A stretch of DNA of 28,675 nt from Prevotella sp. UBA2850 (lineage in GTDB: Bacteria; Bacteroidota; Bacteroidia; Bacteroidales; Bacteroidaceae). Numbering within the stretch: the stretch's first letter is position 1; each line of letters opens with the position of its first letter. The translations under genes and the position numbers were made by a program. Under the pieces are notes generated by a model that worked only from the letters and a program-made list of their open reading frames with translations, did not search any database and was not told the origin of the DNA. The stretch lies in assembly GCA_002350805.1 (NCBI GenBank), contig DEFO01000043.1:1-28675 (forward strand), written 5' to 3'. Of this stretch, positions 13,372 through 20,570 are shown in pieces.

Positions 13372-13379
13372 CAAAGATA
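13372..13379 (-). promoter_or_regulatory. -7 box of lemA
   Basis: It reads TATCTTTG on the minus strand, fitting TAnnTTTG, 43 nt before the lemA ATG. No TTTG stands at the correct distance. It lies 20 nt from the -33 element of the divergent GH95 promoter, so the two polymerases would compete. Confidence 0.55.
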
Positions 13380-13399
13380 ATAAATAATATTGAATAGTG

Positions 13400-13431
13400 T
13401 TTGCATGATCGCGAAAAAAGAGTTATTTTTG
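13400..13431 (+). promoter_or_regulatory. Promoter of the GH95 operon
   Basis: TTTG (13400-13403), 20 nt, then TATTTTTG (13424-13431) is an exact match to the Bacteroidetes primary promoter. The ATG is at 13456, giving a leader of about 20 nt. This rules out the longer frame that begins at 13390. Confidence 0.85.
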
Positions 13432-13455
13432 CACAAGATTGAAACAACTATCACC

Positions 13456-15888
13456 ATGAGAAGATTCATTTTGTTACTGATGACGGCGGTTTGCACACTG
13501 TCGGCAGGTGCGCAGAAACAGCTGCCGATGAAGCTGTGGTACAACCGTCCGGCTCAGTATTTCGAGGAATCACTGCCCATCGGCAACGGAAAGATGGGAG
13601 CACTGGTCTATGGCGGTACCGACCGCGACCAGCTGTTCCTGAACGACATCACGCTGTGGACGGGCCAGCCCGTTGACCGCAACGAGGATGCCGGTGCGAG
13701 CCAGTGGATTCCGGAGATTCGCAAGGCTTTGTTCAACGAGGACTACCAGCTGGCCGACTCGCTGCAGCTGCATGTGCAGGGCCATAACTCGCAGCACTAC
13801 CAGCCGCTGGCCACCCTGTTTATCGACGACTATAACCAGGCGCCCGCCACCGGCTATTACCGTGAGCTGAGCCTCGACAGTGCCATCTGCAAGACCATAT
13901 TCGAGCGCGACGGTATCAGATATGAGCGCGAATACTGGGCCTCGAACCCCGACAAGGTGATGGCCGTGCGACTCACCGCCAGCCGCAAGGAGGCCCTGAA
14001 CGTAGGACTGGTGCTCACCTCGCAGGTGCCCCACCGGGTGAAAGCCAGCCAGAACCAGCTCACCATGCTGGGTCATGCCACCGGCGACGAAGCCAACAGC
14101 ATTCATTTCTGCACCATCATGAAGGTGGTGTGCCGCGACGGCAGTGTGCAGGTGGTCGACTCTACGCTGCAGCTCAGCGGGGTGAGCGAGGCTATTGTCT
14201 ATATTGTCAACGAGACCAGCTTCAACGGTTTCGACAAGCATCCCGTGCGCGAGGGAGCCGACTACATCAACATGGCGACCGACGATGCCTGGCACCTGGT
14301 GAACTACAGCTACGAGCAACTGCGCGAGCGCCATGTGGCCGACTACCGGCAGTTCTTCACGAGGGTGGAACTGGAATTAGGAAATAGTACCGTACAGCAG
14401 GTGGCAGGCCGCACTTTCAGCATCTCCGACGACTACGAGTCGGAAGCCATGACCACCGACGAACTGCTCCGCGCCTATAGCGACGGGCGCCCGAGCACCT
14501 ATCTCGAGACCTTGTATTTCCAGTATGGGCGTTATCTGCTCATCAGCAGCTCGCGCACACCGGGCGTGCCAACCAACCTGCAGGGGCTGTGGACACCCCA
14601 CCTCTGGTCGCCATGGCGCGGCAACTACACCGTGAACATCAACCTGGAGGAGAACTACTGGCCGGCCTTCAACACCAACCTGGCCGAGATGGCCATGCCG
14701 CTCGACGGCTTTGTGAAGGCGCTCTCGGAAAACGGGCGTTACACAGCCAAGAACTACTACGGCATTGGGCGCGGATGGTGCAGCAGCCACAACAGCGATA
14801 TATGGGCCATGACCAACCCCGTGGGCGAGAAAAACGAGAAACCCGAGTGGGCCAACTGGAACCTGGGCGGCGCCTGGCTGGTGAACACCTTGTGGGACCG
14901 CTACCTGTTCACGCAGGACAAGACCTACCTGCAAACCACGGCACTGCCGCTCATGCGGGGCGCCGCTGAGTTCTGCCTCGACTGGCTCATCGACAACCCA
15001 CGCCAGAAGGGCGAACTGATCACCGCCCCCAGCACGTCGCCCGAGAACGAATACGTGACCGACAAAGGCTACCACGGCATGACCTGTTACGGTGGCACTG
15101 CCGACCTGGCCATCATCCGCGAACTGTTCACCAACACGCTCACGGCCACCCGTCAGCTGGCAGGCTCCAGCGACGGGGTGACCACTGCTATCGGTGAGGC
15201 CCTCCCCCGCCTGCATCCCTACACCATCGGCCACATGGGCGACCTGAACGAATGGTACTACGACTGGGACGACTTCGACTTCCAGCACCGCCACCAGTCG
15301 CACCTCATCGGCCTTTATCCCGGTGCCCACCTGACCATCAGCGGCACACCCGACCTGGCAAAGGCCTGCCGCCGCTCACTCGAGATCAAGGGCGACAAGA
15401 CAACGGGCTGGTCGACCGGCTGGCGCATCAACCTATGGGCACGACTGCACGACAGCCAGCAGGCCTACCATATCTACCAGAAGCTGCTCACCTACGTGAG
15501 TCCCGACAAATACAAGGGCCCGGACAGAAGGCGCAGCGGAGGCACCTACCCCAACCTGTTGGACGCCCACCCGCCCTTCCAGATCGACGGTAACTTCGGC
15601 GGTACGGCAGGCGTCTGCGAGATGCTGTTGCAAAGCAGCCTCAACACACAGGGCCAGCAGCCGGCATACGACCTGGAACTGCTGCCCGCCCTGCCCGAGG
15701 CTTGGCCGGCAGGTAGCGTGAGAGGACTCTGTGCAAGGGGTGGCTTTGAGGTGGACTTCAGCTGGAAGAACGGAAAGGTGGTCACTGCCACCATCCGCAG
15801 CAAGACGGGCGGTACGGCCAACATCATCTATAACGGAAAGAACAAACGCCTGAAACTGAAGAAGGGGCAACAAAAAACCATCAAATGA
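13456..15888 (+). CDS. Secreted GH95 alpha-L-fucosidase
   Basis: An 810-aa enzyme with a signal peptide (residues 1-20, MRRFILLLMT... ending SAGAQ). The N-terminal GH95 beta domain begins LWYNRPAQYFEESLPIGNG; the (alpha/alpha)6 catalytic barrel follows. By comparison with the bifidobacterial AfcA enzyme, the active-site residues are N394 and N396 (VNINLEENYW), E530 (STSPENEY) and D711 (QIDGNFGGT). GH95 enzymes remove alpha-1,2-linked fucose by inversion; some members prefer L-galactose, so the substrate could be mucin, milk-type glycan or plant xyloglucan. The start is fixed by the promoter at 13400-13431. The stop overlaps the next gene by 4 nt (ATGA). The gene is GC-rich and has no nearby SusC/SusD. 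Confidence 0.93.
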   Translation: MRRFILLLMTAVCTLSAGAQKQLPMKLWYNRPAQYFEESLPIGNGKMGALVYGGTDRDQLFLNDITLWTGQPVDRNEDAGASQWIPEIRKALFNEDYQLADSLQLHVQGHNSQHYQPLATLFIDDYNQAPATGYYRELSLDSAICKTIFERDGIRYEREYWASNPDKVMAVRLTASRKEALNVGLVLTSQVPHRVKASQNQLTMLGHATGDEANSIHFCTIMKVVCRDGSVQVVDSTLQLSGVSEAIVYIVNETSFNGFDKHPVREGADYINMATDDAWHLVNYSYEQLRERHVADYRQFFTRVELELGNSTVQQVAGRTFSISDDYESEAMTTDELLRAYSDGRPSTYLETLYFQYGRYLLISSSRTPGVPTNLQGLWTPHLWSPWRGNYTVNINLEENYWPAFNTNLAEMAMPLDGFVKALSENGRYTAKNYYGIGRGWCSSHNSDIWAMTNPVGEKNEKPEWANWNLGGAWLVNTLWDRYLFTQDKTYLQTTALPLMRGAAEFCLDWLIDNPRQKGELITAPSTSPENEYVTDKGYHGMTCYGGTADLAIIRELFTNTLTATRQLAGSSDGVTTAIGEALPRLHPYTIGHMGDLNEWYYDWDDFDFQHRHQSHLIGLYPGAHLTISGTPDLAKACRRSLEIKGDKTTGWSTGWRINLWARLHDSQQAYHIYQKLLTYVSPDKYKGPDRRRSGGTYPNLLDAHPPFQIDGNFGGTAGVCEMLLQSSLNTQGQQPAYDLELLPALPEAWPAGSVRGLCARGGFEVDFSWKNGKVVTATIRSKTGGTANIIYNGKNKRLKLKKGQQKTIK

Positions 15889-16778
15889 AAACGTTGCTGA
15901 CCATCTTCGCACTGCTCTTGGCCATGACCGGCCATGCCAACGACTGGAACCGACTGTGGATAGGCTGCCAGCAGACCGACCCTACTCATCAGGTATGGTT
16001 CCAGCGCACCTACACCTTGCGACAGCGGCCCACCGAGGCGTATGTCGAGATGGCCAGCAGCGGACGGTTCATCCTCTATATCAACGGCTATAATGTGACC
16101 ACCAGTCTGTTGGAGCCCCTTGACGAGCGGAGAGGCGACACCATTGGTGTGGTGCGCTACGAGGTCACTCCCTTCCTGCGGCGGGGCGACAACGAGCTGA
16201 AGGTATGGTTCTCGCCCGTGCGCGATGACCCGCGCCAGCTGTCGCTACAGATGTACGGCATGATGGGCGGCATGCCCTTTGCCCGTAGCGCCGATGCCTC
16301 GTGGATCTGCCGCGACGCCTTCTGCGCCACCCTGCCCGACGGCAGCGAATGGGTGGACGGCCGCCAGCACATACTGCGCGAACAGCCTTTGTTCGGGTGG
16401 AATCCGGCTGCACTGGCCGACTGCCGTCAGTCGGTGCTCGAGCTCGTTCTGCCCACTGAGACGACCGCCCTGAAAAGCATGATTACCACCTACGACATCA
16501 TCGACTGCGACAGTCTGGACAGCACACGGGTGGTTTTCCGTGGTTCAGCCGCCGGACGTGGCATCCTGCGTGTCACCCTGCGTGAGACACACCGAGGAGA
16601 CACCATCCACGTGAACGGACTGCACTATATCTGCAGGGGTAACGGCGACGAGCAGGCCTTCCGGCGATTCACCACAGAGGACATCGGCGAGGCTGTCATT
16701 CAAGGACCCGTATGGTTCAGCCGAAAGAACGTGACGAGTGTCGAGGCAATTAGAATTTCTTCTGTTTTTTATCCGTAA
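15885..16778 (+). CDS. Secreted jelly-roll protein resembling a rhamnosidase N-terminal domain
   Basis: A 297-aa protein with a signal peptide (MKTLLTIFALLLAMTGHA). The phrases WFQRTYTL, YVEMASSGRFILYINGYNV and VVRYEVTPFLRRGDNELKVW resemble the beta-sandwich found in front of GH78 alpha-L-rhamnosidases, which bind sugar or shape the active site. No catalytic (alpha/alpha)6 domain follows, since the frame ends after a second beta-rich part. It overlaps the GH95 stop by 4 nt, so the two are translated together. It may be a carbohydrate-binding partner of the fucosidase; that is inference. Confidence 0.65.
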   Translation: MKTLLTIFALLLAMTGHANDWNRLWIGCQQTDPTHQVWFQRTYTLRQRPTEAYVEMASSGRFILYINGYNVTTSLLEPLDERRGDTIGVVRYEVTPFLRRGDNELKVWFSPVRDDPRQLSLQMYGMMGGMPFARSADASWICRDAFCATLPDGSEWVDGRQHILREQPLFGWNPAALADCRQSVLELVLPTETTALKSMITTYDIIDCDSLDSTRVVFRGSAAGRGILRVTLRETHRGDTIHVNGLHYICRGNGDEQAFRRFTTEDIGEAVIQGPVWFSRKNVTSVEAIRISSVFYP

Positions 16779-16793
16779 TTCAACGGAAAACCG

Positions 16794-16801
16794 TATATTT
16801 G
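16794..16801 (+). promoter_or_regulatory. -7 box of the AraC gene
   Basis: TATATTTG matches TAnnTTTG and ends 18 nt before ATG 16820. A longer frame beginning at 16799 would start inside this box. No clear TTTG lies upstream; the region holds a T-run instead. Confidence 0.6.
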
Positions 16802-16819
16802 CAACATCATTCGAAAATC

Positions 16820-17698
16820 ATGGAAAAAGTAAATATACAAGATGTGAATGTCAACCGCGCCAAGATACTAGGTGCGAGTGGCTATATCGAGGACGACATC
16901 CTGCTGCTGGACAAGCTCAACGAGGCCCCCATACCGCGTGAGCCGCGCAGGATGAATATGATTGTGGTGGCCTTGTGCCTGAAGGGGAAGGCACAATACA
17001 CCATCGACACTCAGGAACAGTTGGTACGCAAGAACGACGTGCTGATTATCTCTGAGCGGCACGTCATGGACAACTTCATGGCCAGTCCCGACCTAGAAGG
17101 ACTCGCTATCATCCTCTCGGCACGGTTCTTCCGCGATGTCATACAGAACGTCAGCGACATCTCGTCGTTGTTCCTTTTTTCCAAAAACCACCCCGTCATC
17201 AACTTCACACAGAAAGAAGCCGATGTGTTCATCAGCTACTTCAACCTCATCAAACAGAAGATGACCGACACCGACAACCTCTTCCGCCGCGATGTGGTGA
17301 GGTCGCTGATGCTGGCCATGTTCTACGACCTGAGCAACGTCATCTATCGCACCCGCCAGAGCAGCGACAACCGCCAGACACGTGCCGACATCATCTTCAC
17401 CAAGTTCATCCATCTGGTGGAAGGGAACTACAAAAGAGAAAGGCGCGTGGGCTGGTATGCCGAACAGCTGTGCATCACCCCGAAGTATCTGTCGGAAACG
17501 GTGAAGCAGGTGAGCCGCCTGACTCCCAACGAATGGATTGACAATTACGTGATTCTGGAGATACGGGTGCTGCTGAAAAACAGTACTCGCAGCATCAAGG
17601 AAATAGCCATGGAGATGAATTTCCCCAACCAGAGCTTCTTGGGCAAATTCTTTAAGGAACGCGTGGGCATGAGCCCTTCGGAGTATAGAAAGGGCTAA
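16820..17698 (+). CDS. AraC-family transcriptional regulator
   Basis: A 292-aa protein. The N-terminal ~190 residues look like a small cupin-type ligand domain (MNMIVVALCLKGKAQYTID, then KNDVLIISERH). The last ~85 residues form the AraC double helix-turn-helix: GWYAEQLCITPKYLSETVK and SIKEIAMEMNFPNQSFLGKFF, ending GMSPSEYRKG. It lies 41 nt downstream of the jelly-roll gene and has its own -7 box, so it can be expressed apart from the enzymes. Its most likely targets are the fucosidase operon and itself. Confidence 0.93.
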   Translation: MEKVNIQDVNVNRAKILGASGYIEDDILLLDKLNEAPIPREPRRMNMIVVALCLKGKAQYTIDTQEQLVRKNDVLIISERHVMDNFMASPDLEGLAIILSARFFRDVIQNVSDISSLFLFSKNHPVINFTQKEADVFISYFNLIKQKMTDTDNLFRRDVVRSLMLAMFYDLSNVIYRTRQSSDNRQTRADIIFTKFIHLVEGNYKRERRVGWYAEQLCITPKYLSETVKQVSRLTPNEWIDNYVILEIRVLLKNSTRSIKEIAMEMNFPNQSFLGKFFKERVGMSPSEYRKG

Positions 17699-17840
17699 AC
17701 ACGAAGAAAGAGGCTTTCTTCCAAGTGACAAGGTTGTCTAAGTGAAAAGTGATAAGTGATAAGTTTTTTAGGAGTGTAGGAGCTTTTCCAAGTGAGAAGT
17801 GACAAGTGACAAGTGATAAGTGTGATTACCTTTGAACCTT

Positions 17841-17990
17841 GAATTTTTGGAGCAGCGAGCGCCAACAAGCTTGCTTGATTGGCCGAGATTCCCGCTAACG
17901 CGCCTACCCGTAGCCTTTCGTGACAAAAATCATGGACTGTAAGGACATAACCTTGAACCAGCGGCTCGCCGCCTTCTGTGGGCAACTTTG
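17841..17990. repeat. Dispersed spacer element, long copy
   Basis: It begins GAATTTTTGGAGCAGCGAGC and ends in GTGGGCAACTTTGAACC. The same element is at 19040-19160 with few changes, but this copy carries 30 extra nt (17888-17917). A third, partial, inverted copy is at 10344-10386. Confidence 0.88.
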
Positions 17991-18030
17991 AACCTTGAAC
18001 TTTGAACTGTTTTGGGAGTTTGGCGCAATT

Positions 18031-18116
18031 ACAAAGGTAATCATACCTCTCAACTCTCAGTTCTCACTTCTCAACTAACAACAAAGGTAATCATACCTCT
18101 CAACTCTCAGTTCTCA
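18031..18116. repeat. 36-bp direct repeat carrying a small palindrome
   Basis: An identical 36-nt stretch occurs at 18031-18066 and 18081-18116 (period 50). Each contains AGGTA-ATCA-TACCT, then CTCAACTCTCAGTTCTCA. It lies downstream of both flanking convergent genes, so a promoter role is unlikely. Confidence 0.88.
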
Positions 18117-18156
18117 GCTCTCCACTCGTTGGGGGGTGATCTGAACCTTTTCGCCT

Positions 18157-18780
18157 TTAGAGTCCTAACTGGCTGGCCACTTGGCACAGTTCCTCGTACC
18201 ATTCTTCACCGAAACGGCGGATGAGGGGCTCTTTCAGGAACCGATAAACAGGCAGATTGAGTTCCTCGCCTTTCTCCACCGCGTCTTTGCAAACAGCCCA
18301 TCGGTGGTAGTTCAGACCTATCAAACCGCCCTTAAAGGTCTTCACACGGATGGGATAGAGCGCACAGCTGACAGGTTTACACCAATGACTGCGGCCCTCG
18401 CGGAAGGCCTTCTCCAACGCACAGAGACAGCAACCCGGCGGCAGACCGTCGGCACTGTCGCCCTCTTGCTGCGGCGTGTAACATGTGAACACACAGTCTT
18501 TGCCGTTCACAATGCTCGTCACTAGGTCACCTTCCTCATCGGTATAAGCCACACCACGCCGGTCGATGACCGACTGGGCCGACGCCGACAAGTCGCGCCA
18601 AACATCATCGAGCACATTTTCTATCTCACCCACCTCATCGAGTGTGACGGGCGCTCCCGCGTCACCCTCCACACAACAAATGCCCTTGCATTTAGTGAGG
18701 TCGCAGCAAAACTTTTCTGTCAGTATGTCACTGGAAATCAGTACATCGCCGATTTGTAATATAGGAGGAATAGGTATCAT
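18157..18780 (-). CDS. DUF3109 Cys-cluster protein
   Basis: A 207-aa cytoplasmic protein of the DUF3109 (YkgJ-like) type. It starts MIPIPPILQIGDVLISSDIL and is rich in paired cysteines: FCCDLTKCKGICC, CVFTCY, GCCLCALE, WCKPVSCALYPIR and AVCKD. These probably hold zinc or an Fe-S cluster. The frame is open for 105 more codons upstream, but that part is translated spacer repeat (the same 35-residue phrase twice), so ATG 18780 is chosen. No ribosome site or promoter stands out, because the repeats begin immediately upstream. The role is unknown. It lies on the same strand as ung, 474 nt away. Confidence 0.9.
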   Translation of the reverse strand: MIPIPPILQIGDVLISSDILTEKFCCDLTKCKGICCVEGDAGAPVTLDEVGEIENVLDDVWRDLSASAQSVIDRRGVAYTDEEGDLVTSIVNGKDCVFTCYTPQQEGDSADGLPPGCCLCALEKAFREGRSHWCKPVSCALYPIRVKTFKGGLIGLNYHRWAVCKDAVEKGEELNLPVYRFLKEPLIRRFGEEWYEELCQVASQLGL

Positions 18781-18799
18781 TCTTTTAGGAGTTTTATTT

Positions 18800-19027
18800 A
18801 AGTGAGAAGTGACAAGCGATTTTTTAGGAGTGTAGGAGTGTGGGAGTGTAGGAGTGTAGACAATACTCCGCCTCTTGAACTTTGAACCTTGAACCTTGAA
18901 CTTGGAACTATTTTGGGAGTGTAGGAGCTTTCCCAAGTGAGAAGTGACAAGTGATTTTTTAGGAGTGTAGGAGTGTGGGAGTGTAGGAGTGTAGACAATA
19001 CTCCGCCTCTTGAACTTTGAACCTTGA
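18800..19027. repeat. Direct duplication (period 135) with 8-bp and 7-bp repeats inside
   Basis: Both copies run AAGTGAGAAGTGACAAG, a T-run, four 8-mers of (A/G)GGAGTGT type, then a stretch ending in TTGAAC(T/C) heptamers. The only clear difference in the shared block is CGAT versus TGAT. The near identity points to recent duplication, and it adds a repeated phrase to the open frame upstream of the DUF3109 start. Confidence 0.9.
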
Positions 19028-19039
19028 ACTTTGAACTTG

Positions 19040-19160
19040 GAATTTTTGGAGCAGCGAGCGCCAACAAGCTTGCTTGATTGGCCGAGTCGTGACAAAAATC
19101 ATGGACTGAAAGGACATAACCTGGAACCAGCGGTTTGCCGCCTTCTGTGGGCAACTTTGA
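19040..19160. repeat. Dispersed spacer element, short copy
   Basis: The counterpart of 17841-17990, lacking the 30-nt segment after GGCCGAG. Both lie in the minus-strand region around the DUF3109 gene, in the same orientation, flanking it. Confidence 0.88.
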
Positions 19161-19182
19161 ACCTGGAACCTTGCACGGCATC

Positions 19183-19229
19183 AGCCCAGCCCTCCCCCTC
19201 GGGGGAGATGGAGAGGGGTCTGGGGCTGA
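19183..19229. repeat. CTCCCCC/GGGGGAG palindromic element, copy 2
   Basis: The core CTCCCCC-TC-GGGGGAG (19192-19207) is nested in a wider imperfect stem, with CAGCCC at the left and GGGGCTG at the right. The core matches the element at 6325-6340. It lies downstream of ung and might stop its transcript, but no T tract follows. Confidence 0.6.
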
Positions 19230-19254
19230 AGGTTGTTTGGTTTCAATCACGGCA

Positions 19255-19920
19255 TTACCACTCGATGGGTTCCAGTCCGTTGGCCTGTAGATAGGCATTG
19301 CAACGCGAGAACTGGTGCTGTCCGAACCATCCGCCACGGTTGGCCGACAGTGGAGAGGGGTGCACCGACTCCAGCACGAGGTTCTTCTGTTTGTCTATCA
19401 TATAGCTCTTGCCCCGTGCATATCCACCCCAGAGCATATACACCAGATGCTCACGATGGGCTGCCAACGCCCGAATGGCTGCATCGGTGAATGTCTGCCA
19501 TCCCAGTCGTGAGTGTGAGTTAGCCTGATGGGCACGTACCGTCAGGGTGGCGTTCAACAGCAGCACGCCCTGCTCGGCCCATCGCGTCAGGTTGCCCGAC
19601 ATCGGCACGGGTGTGCCCAGGTCGTTTTGAATCTCCTTGAAGATGTTCTGCAGCGAAGGAGGAAAGGCCACGCCATCGCACACCGAAAAACTCAGGCCAT
19701 GCGCCTGTCCCGGTTCATGATACGGGTCTTGTCCGATGATGACCACCTTCACCTTGTCGAACGGACACAGGTTGAAAGCATTGAAAATGAGGCGCCCCGG
19801 CGGATAACATGTCGTCGACTGATATTCCTGCCGCACCCATTCCGTCAGTTGGGCGAAATAGGGTTGCTCAAACTCACCCTGCAGATACTTTTTCCACGAC
19901 TCTTCTATCTGTACGTTCAT
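19255..19920 (-). CDS. ung: Uracil-DNA glycosylase
   Basis: A 221-aa family 1 UDG, the usual length, that removes uracil from DNA to start base-excision repair. The water-activating motif GQDPYH is at 63-68 (D65), F78 for uracil stacking is in LSFSV, N123 in LLNATLTV, and the second motif HPSPLSA at 187-193 (H187). The frame is open upstream to 20052, but the extra residues come from the 157-bp repeat. ATG 19920 lies 18 nt from a perfect promoter and fits the family start. Confidence 0.97.
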   Translation of the reverse strand: MNVQIEESWKKYLQGEFEQPYFAQLTEWVRQEYQSTTCYPPGRLIFNAFNLCPFDKVKVVIIGQDPYHEPGQAHGLSFSVCDGVAFPPSLQNIFKEIQNDLGTPVPMSGNLTRWAEQGVLLLNATLTVRAHQANSHSRLGWQTFTDAAIRALAAHREHLVYMLWGGYARGKSYMIDKQKNLVLESVHPSPLSANRGGWFGQHQFSRCNAYLQANGLEPIEW

Positions 19921-19938
19921 CTTTTCACGTTTTGTTTG

Positions 19939-19969
19939 CAAAGTTACGGAAAAACGAGTGAAATGCAAA
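19939..19969 (-). promoter_or_regulatory. ung promoter P1 (proximal)
   Basis: On the minus strand TTTG, 19 nt, TAACTTTG is an exact Bacteroidetes promoter. The -7 box is at 19939-19946 and ends 18 nt before the ung ATG, so the leader is about a dozen bases. Confidence 0.85.
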
Positions 19970-20022
19970 GGGAAAGCTTGCTTTTCTTTCCATTTCCGAG
20001 TGCCAAGTAAGTTCGGCGAAGC

Positions 20023-20053
20023 CAAAGTTACGGAAAATCGAGTGCAGAACAAA
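20023..20053 (-). promoter_or_regulatory. ung promoter P2, in repeat copy 1
   Basis: The minus strand gives TTTG (20050-20053), 19 nt, TAACTTTG (20023-20030), again exact. It would add an ~80-nt longer leader than P1. Confidence 0.7.
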
Positions 20054-20179
20054 ACGAACTTGTTTATTTTTTATGCCGAGATGGAGTAACTTATTTAAAG
20101 TTACGGAAAAACGAGGGAAATGAGAAAGGAAAACTCGTTTTTCTTTTCATTTCCGAGTGCCAAGTAAGTTCGGCGAAGC

Positions 20180-20210
20180 CAAAGTTACGGAAAATCGAGT
20201 GCAGAACAAA
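20180..20210 (-). promoter_or_regulatory. ung promoter P3, in repeat copy 2
   Basis: The same TTTG-N19-TAACTTTG arrangement, 157 nt further from ung. The matching site in copy 3 has decayed in the -7 box (TAACTCTG). Confidence 0.65.
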
Positions 20211-20390
20211 ATAAACTCGTTTATTTTTTATGCCGAGATGGAGTAACTTATTCAAAGTTACGGAAAAACGAGTGAAATGAGAAAGGAAAACTCGTTTTTC
20301 TTTTCATTTCCGAGTGCCGAGTAAGTTCGGCGAAGTCAGAGTTACGGAAAATCGAGTGCAGAACAAAAAACTTGTTTGCTCTCAACAATG

Positions 20391-20492
20391 AGTTGTCTTT
20401 GTTGTTCAGGTTGTTGTTGATTAAACTTCAAGTCTTATTTATAAAACAACATCAACAACAATAACAACATATCCGGCCTCGGTCTCGACCGA
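20391..20492. repeat. Paired-arm TTG/AAC element, copy B
   Basis: A left arm rich in GTTGTT (20392-20420), a centre with TTAAAC...TTTATAAAA, and a right arm rich in AACAAC (20445-20470) face each other as imperfect inverted repeats. The hairpin TCGGTC-TC-GACCGA (20479-20492) follows. The arrangement matches copy A at 10421-10536, though this copy has no obvious leading hairpin. Confidence 0.65.
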
Positions 20493-20570
20493 CAAATCAG
20501 CGGCCGCCCCTTTCATAGAGACGGCCACCTGGAAAAAATGCTACAATATAAAAATGAATGAGAGAGAGAA

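Larger units (their letters stand above)
17699..18156. other. Repeat-rich convergent spacer after the AraC gene
   Basis: This 458-nt spacer holds runs of AAGTGA(C/T)AAGTGATAAG type at 17740-17820, the longer copy of a dispersed element (17841-17990), TTGAACC heptamers, and a 36-bp direct repeat (18031-18116). Translations of it produce convincing-looking but repeat-derived frames. No gene is called. Confidence 0.65.
18781..19254. other. Repeat-rich spacer between ung and the DUF3109 gene
   Basis: This 474-nt spacer contains a duplicated block with period 135 (18800-18892 and 18935-19027), the short copy of the dispersed element (19040-19160), and a C/G-rich hairpin (19183-19229). I see no gene, and no clear promoter for the DUF3109 protein. 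Confidence 0.65.
19940..20375. repeat. 157-bp tandem repeat, about 2.8 copies
   Basis: Copies begin AAAGTTACGGAAAAACGAG at 19940, 20097 and 20254, exactly 157 nt apart; the third stops near 20375. Each unit has two sites of AAAGTTACGGAAAA(A/T)CGAG type. Copies 2 and 3 are closer to each other than to copy 1. Confidence 0.95.
19921..20570. other. Promoter-bearing repeat region upstream of ung
   Basis: This 650-nt spacer consists mostly of a 157-bp tandem repeat (19940-20375), followed by paired-arm element copy B (20391-20492) and about 75 nt before the M16 peptidase stop. Nothing protein-coding is seen. Confidence 0.7.

Noticed and set aside
13390..13455. A longer GH95 start at 13390
   Set aside because: It lies upstream of the exact promoter at 13400-13431, so it cannot be on that transcript; the signal peptide begins at 13456.
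14377..15330. A 317-aa minus-strand frame inside the GH95 gene
   Set aside because: It is an antisense shadow; the GH95 catalytic residues and promoter are on the plus strand.
17695..17985. A 96-aa minus-strand frame containing NQASLLALAAPKI
   Set aside because: It is the translation of the dispersed element also found at 19040; the phrase recurs wherever the element does.
18781..19095. 105 extra N-terminal residues in front of the DUF3109 protein
   Set aside because: They consist of one repeat phrase translated twice; the family start is MIPIPP at 18780.
18798..19337. A 179-aa minus-strand frame with twice-repeated peptide phrases
   Set aside because: It is translated repeat DNA overlapping the ung 3' end; the repeats explain the open frame.
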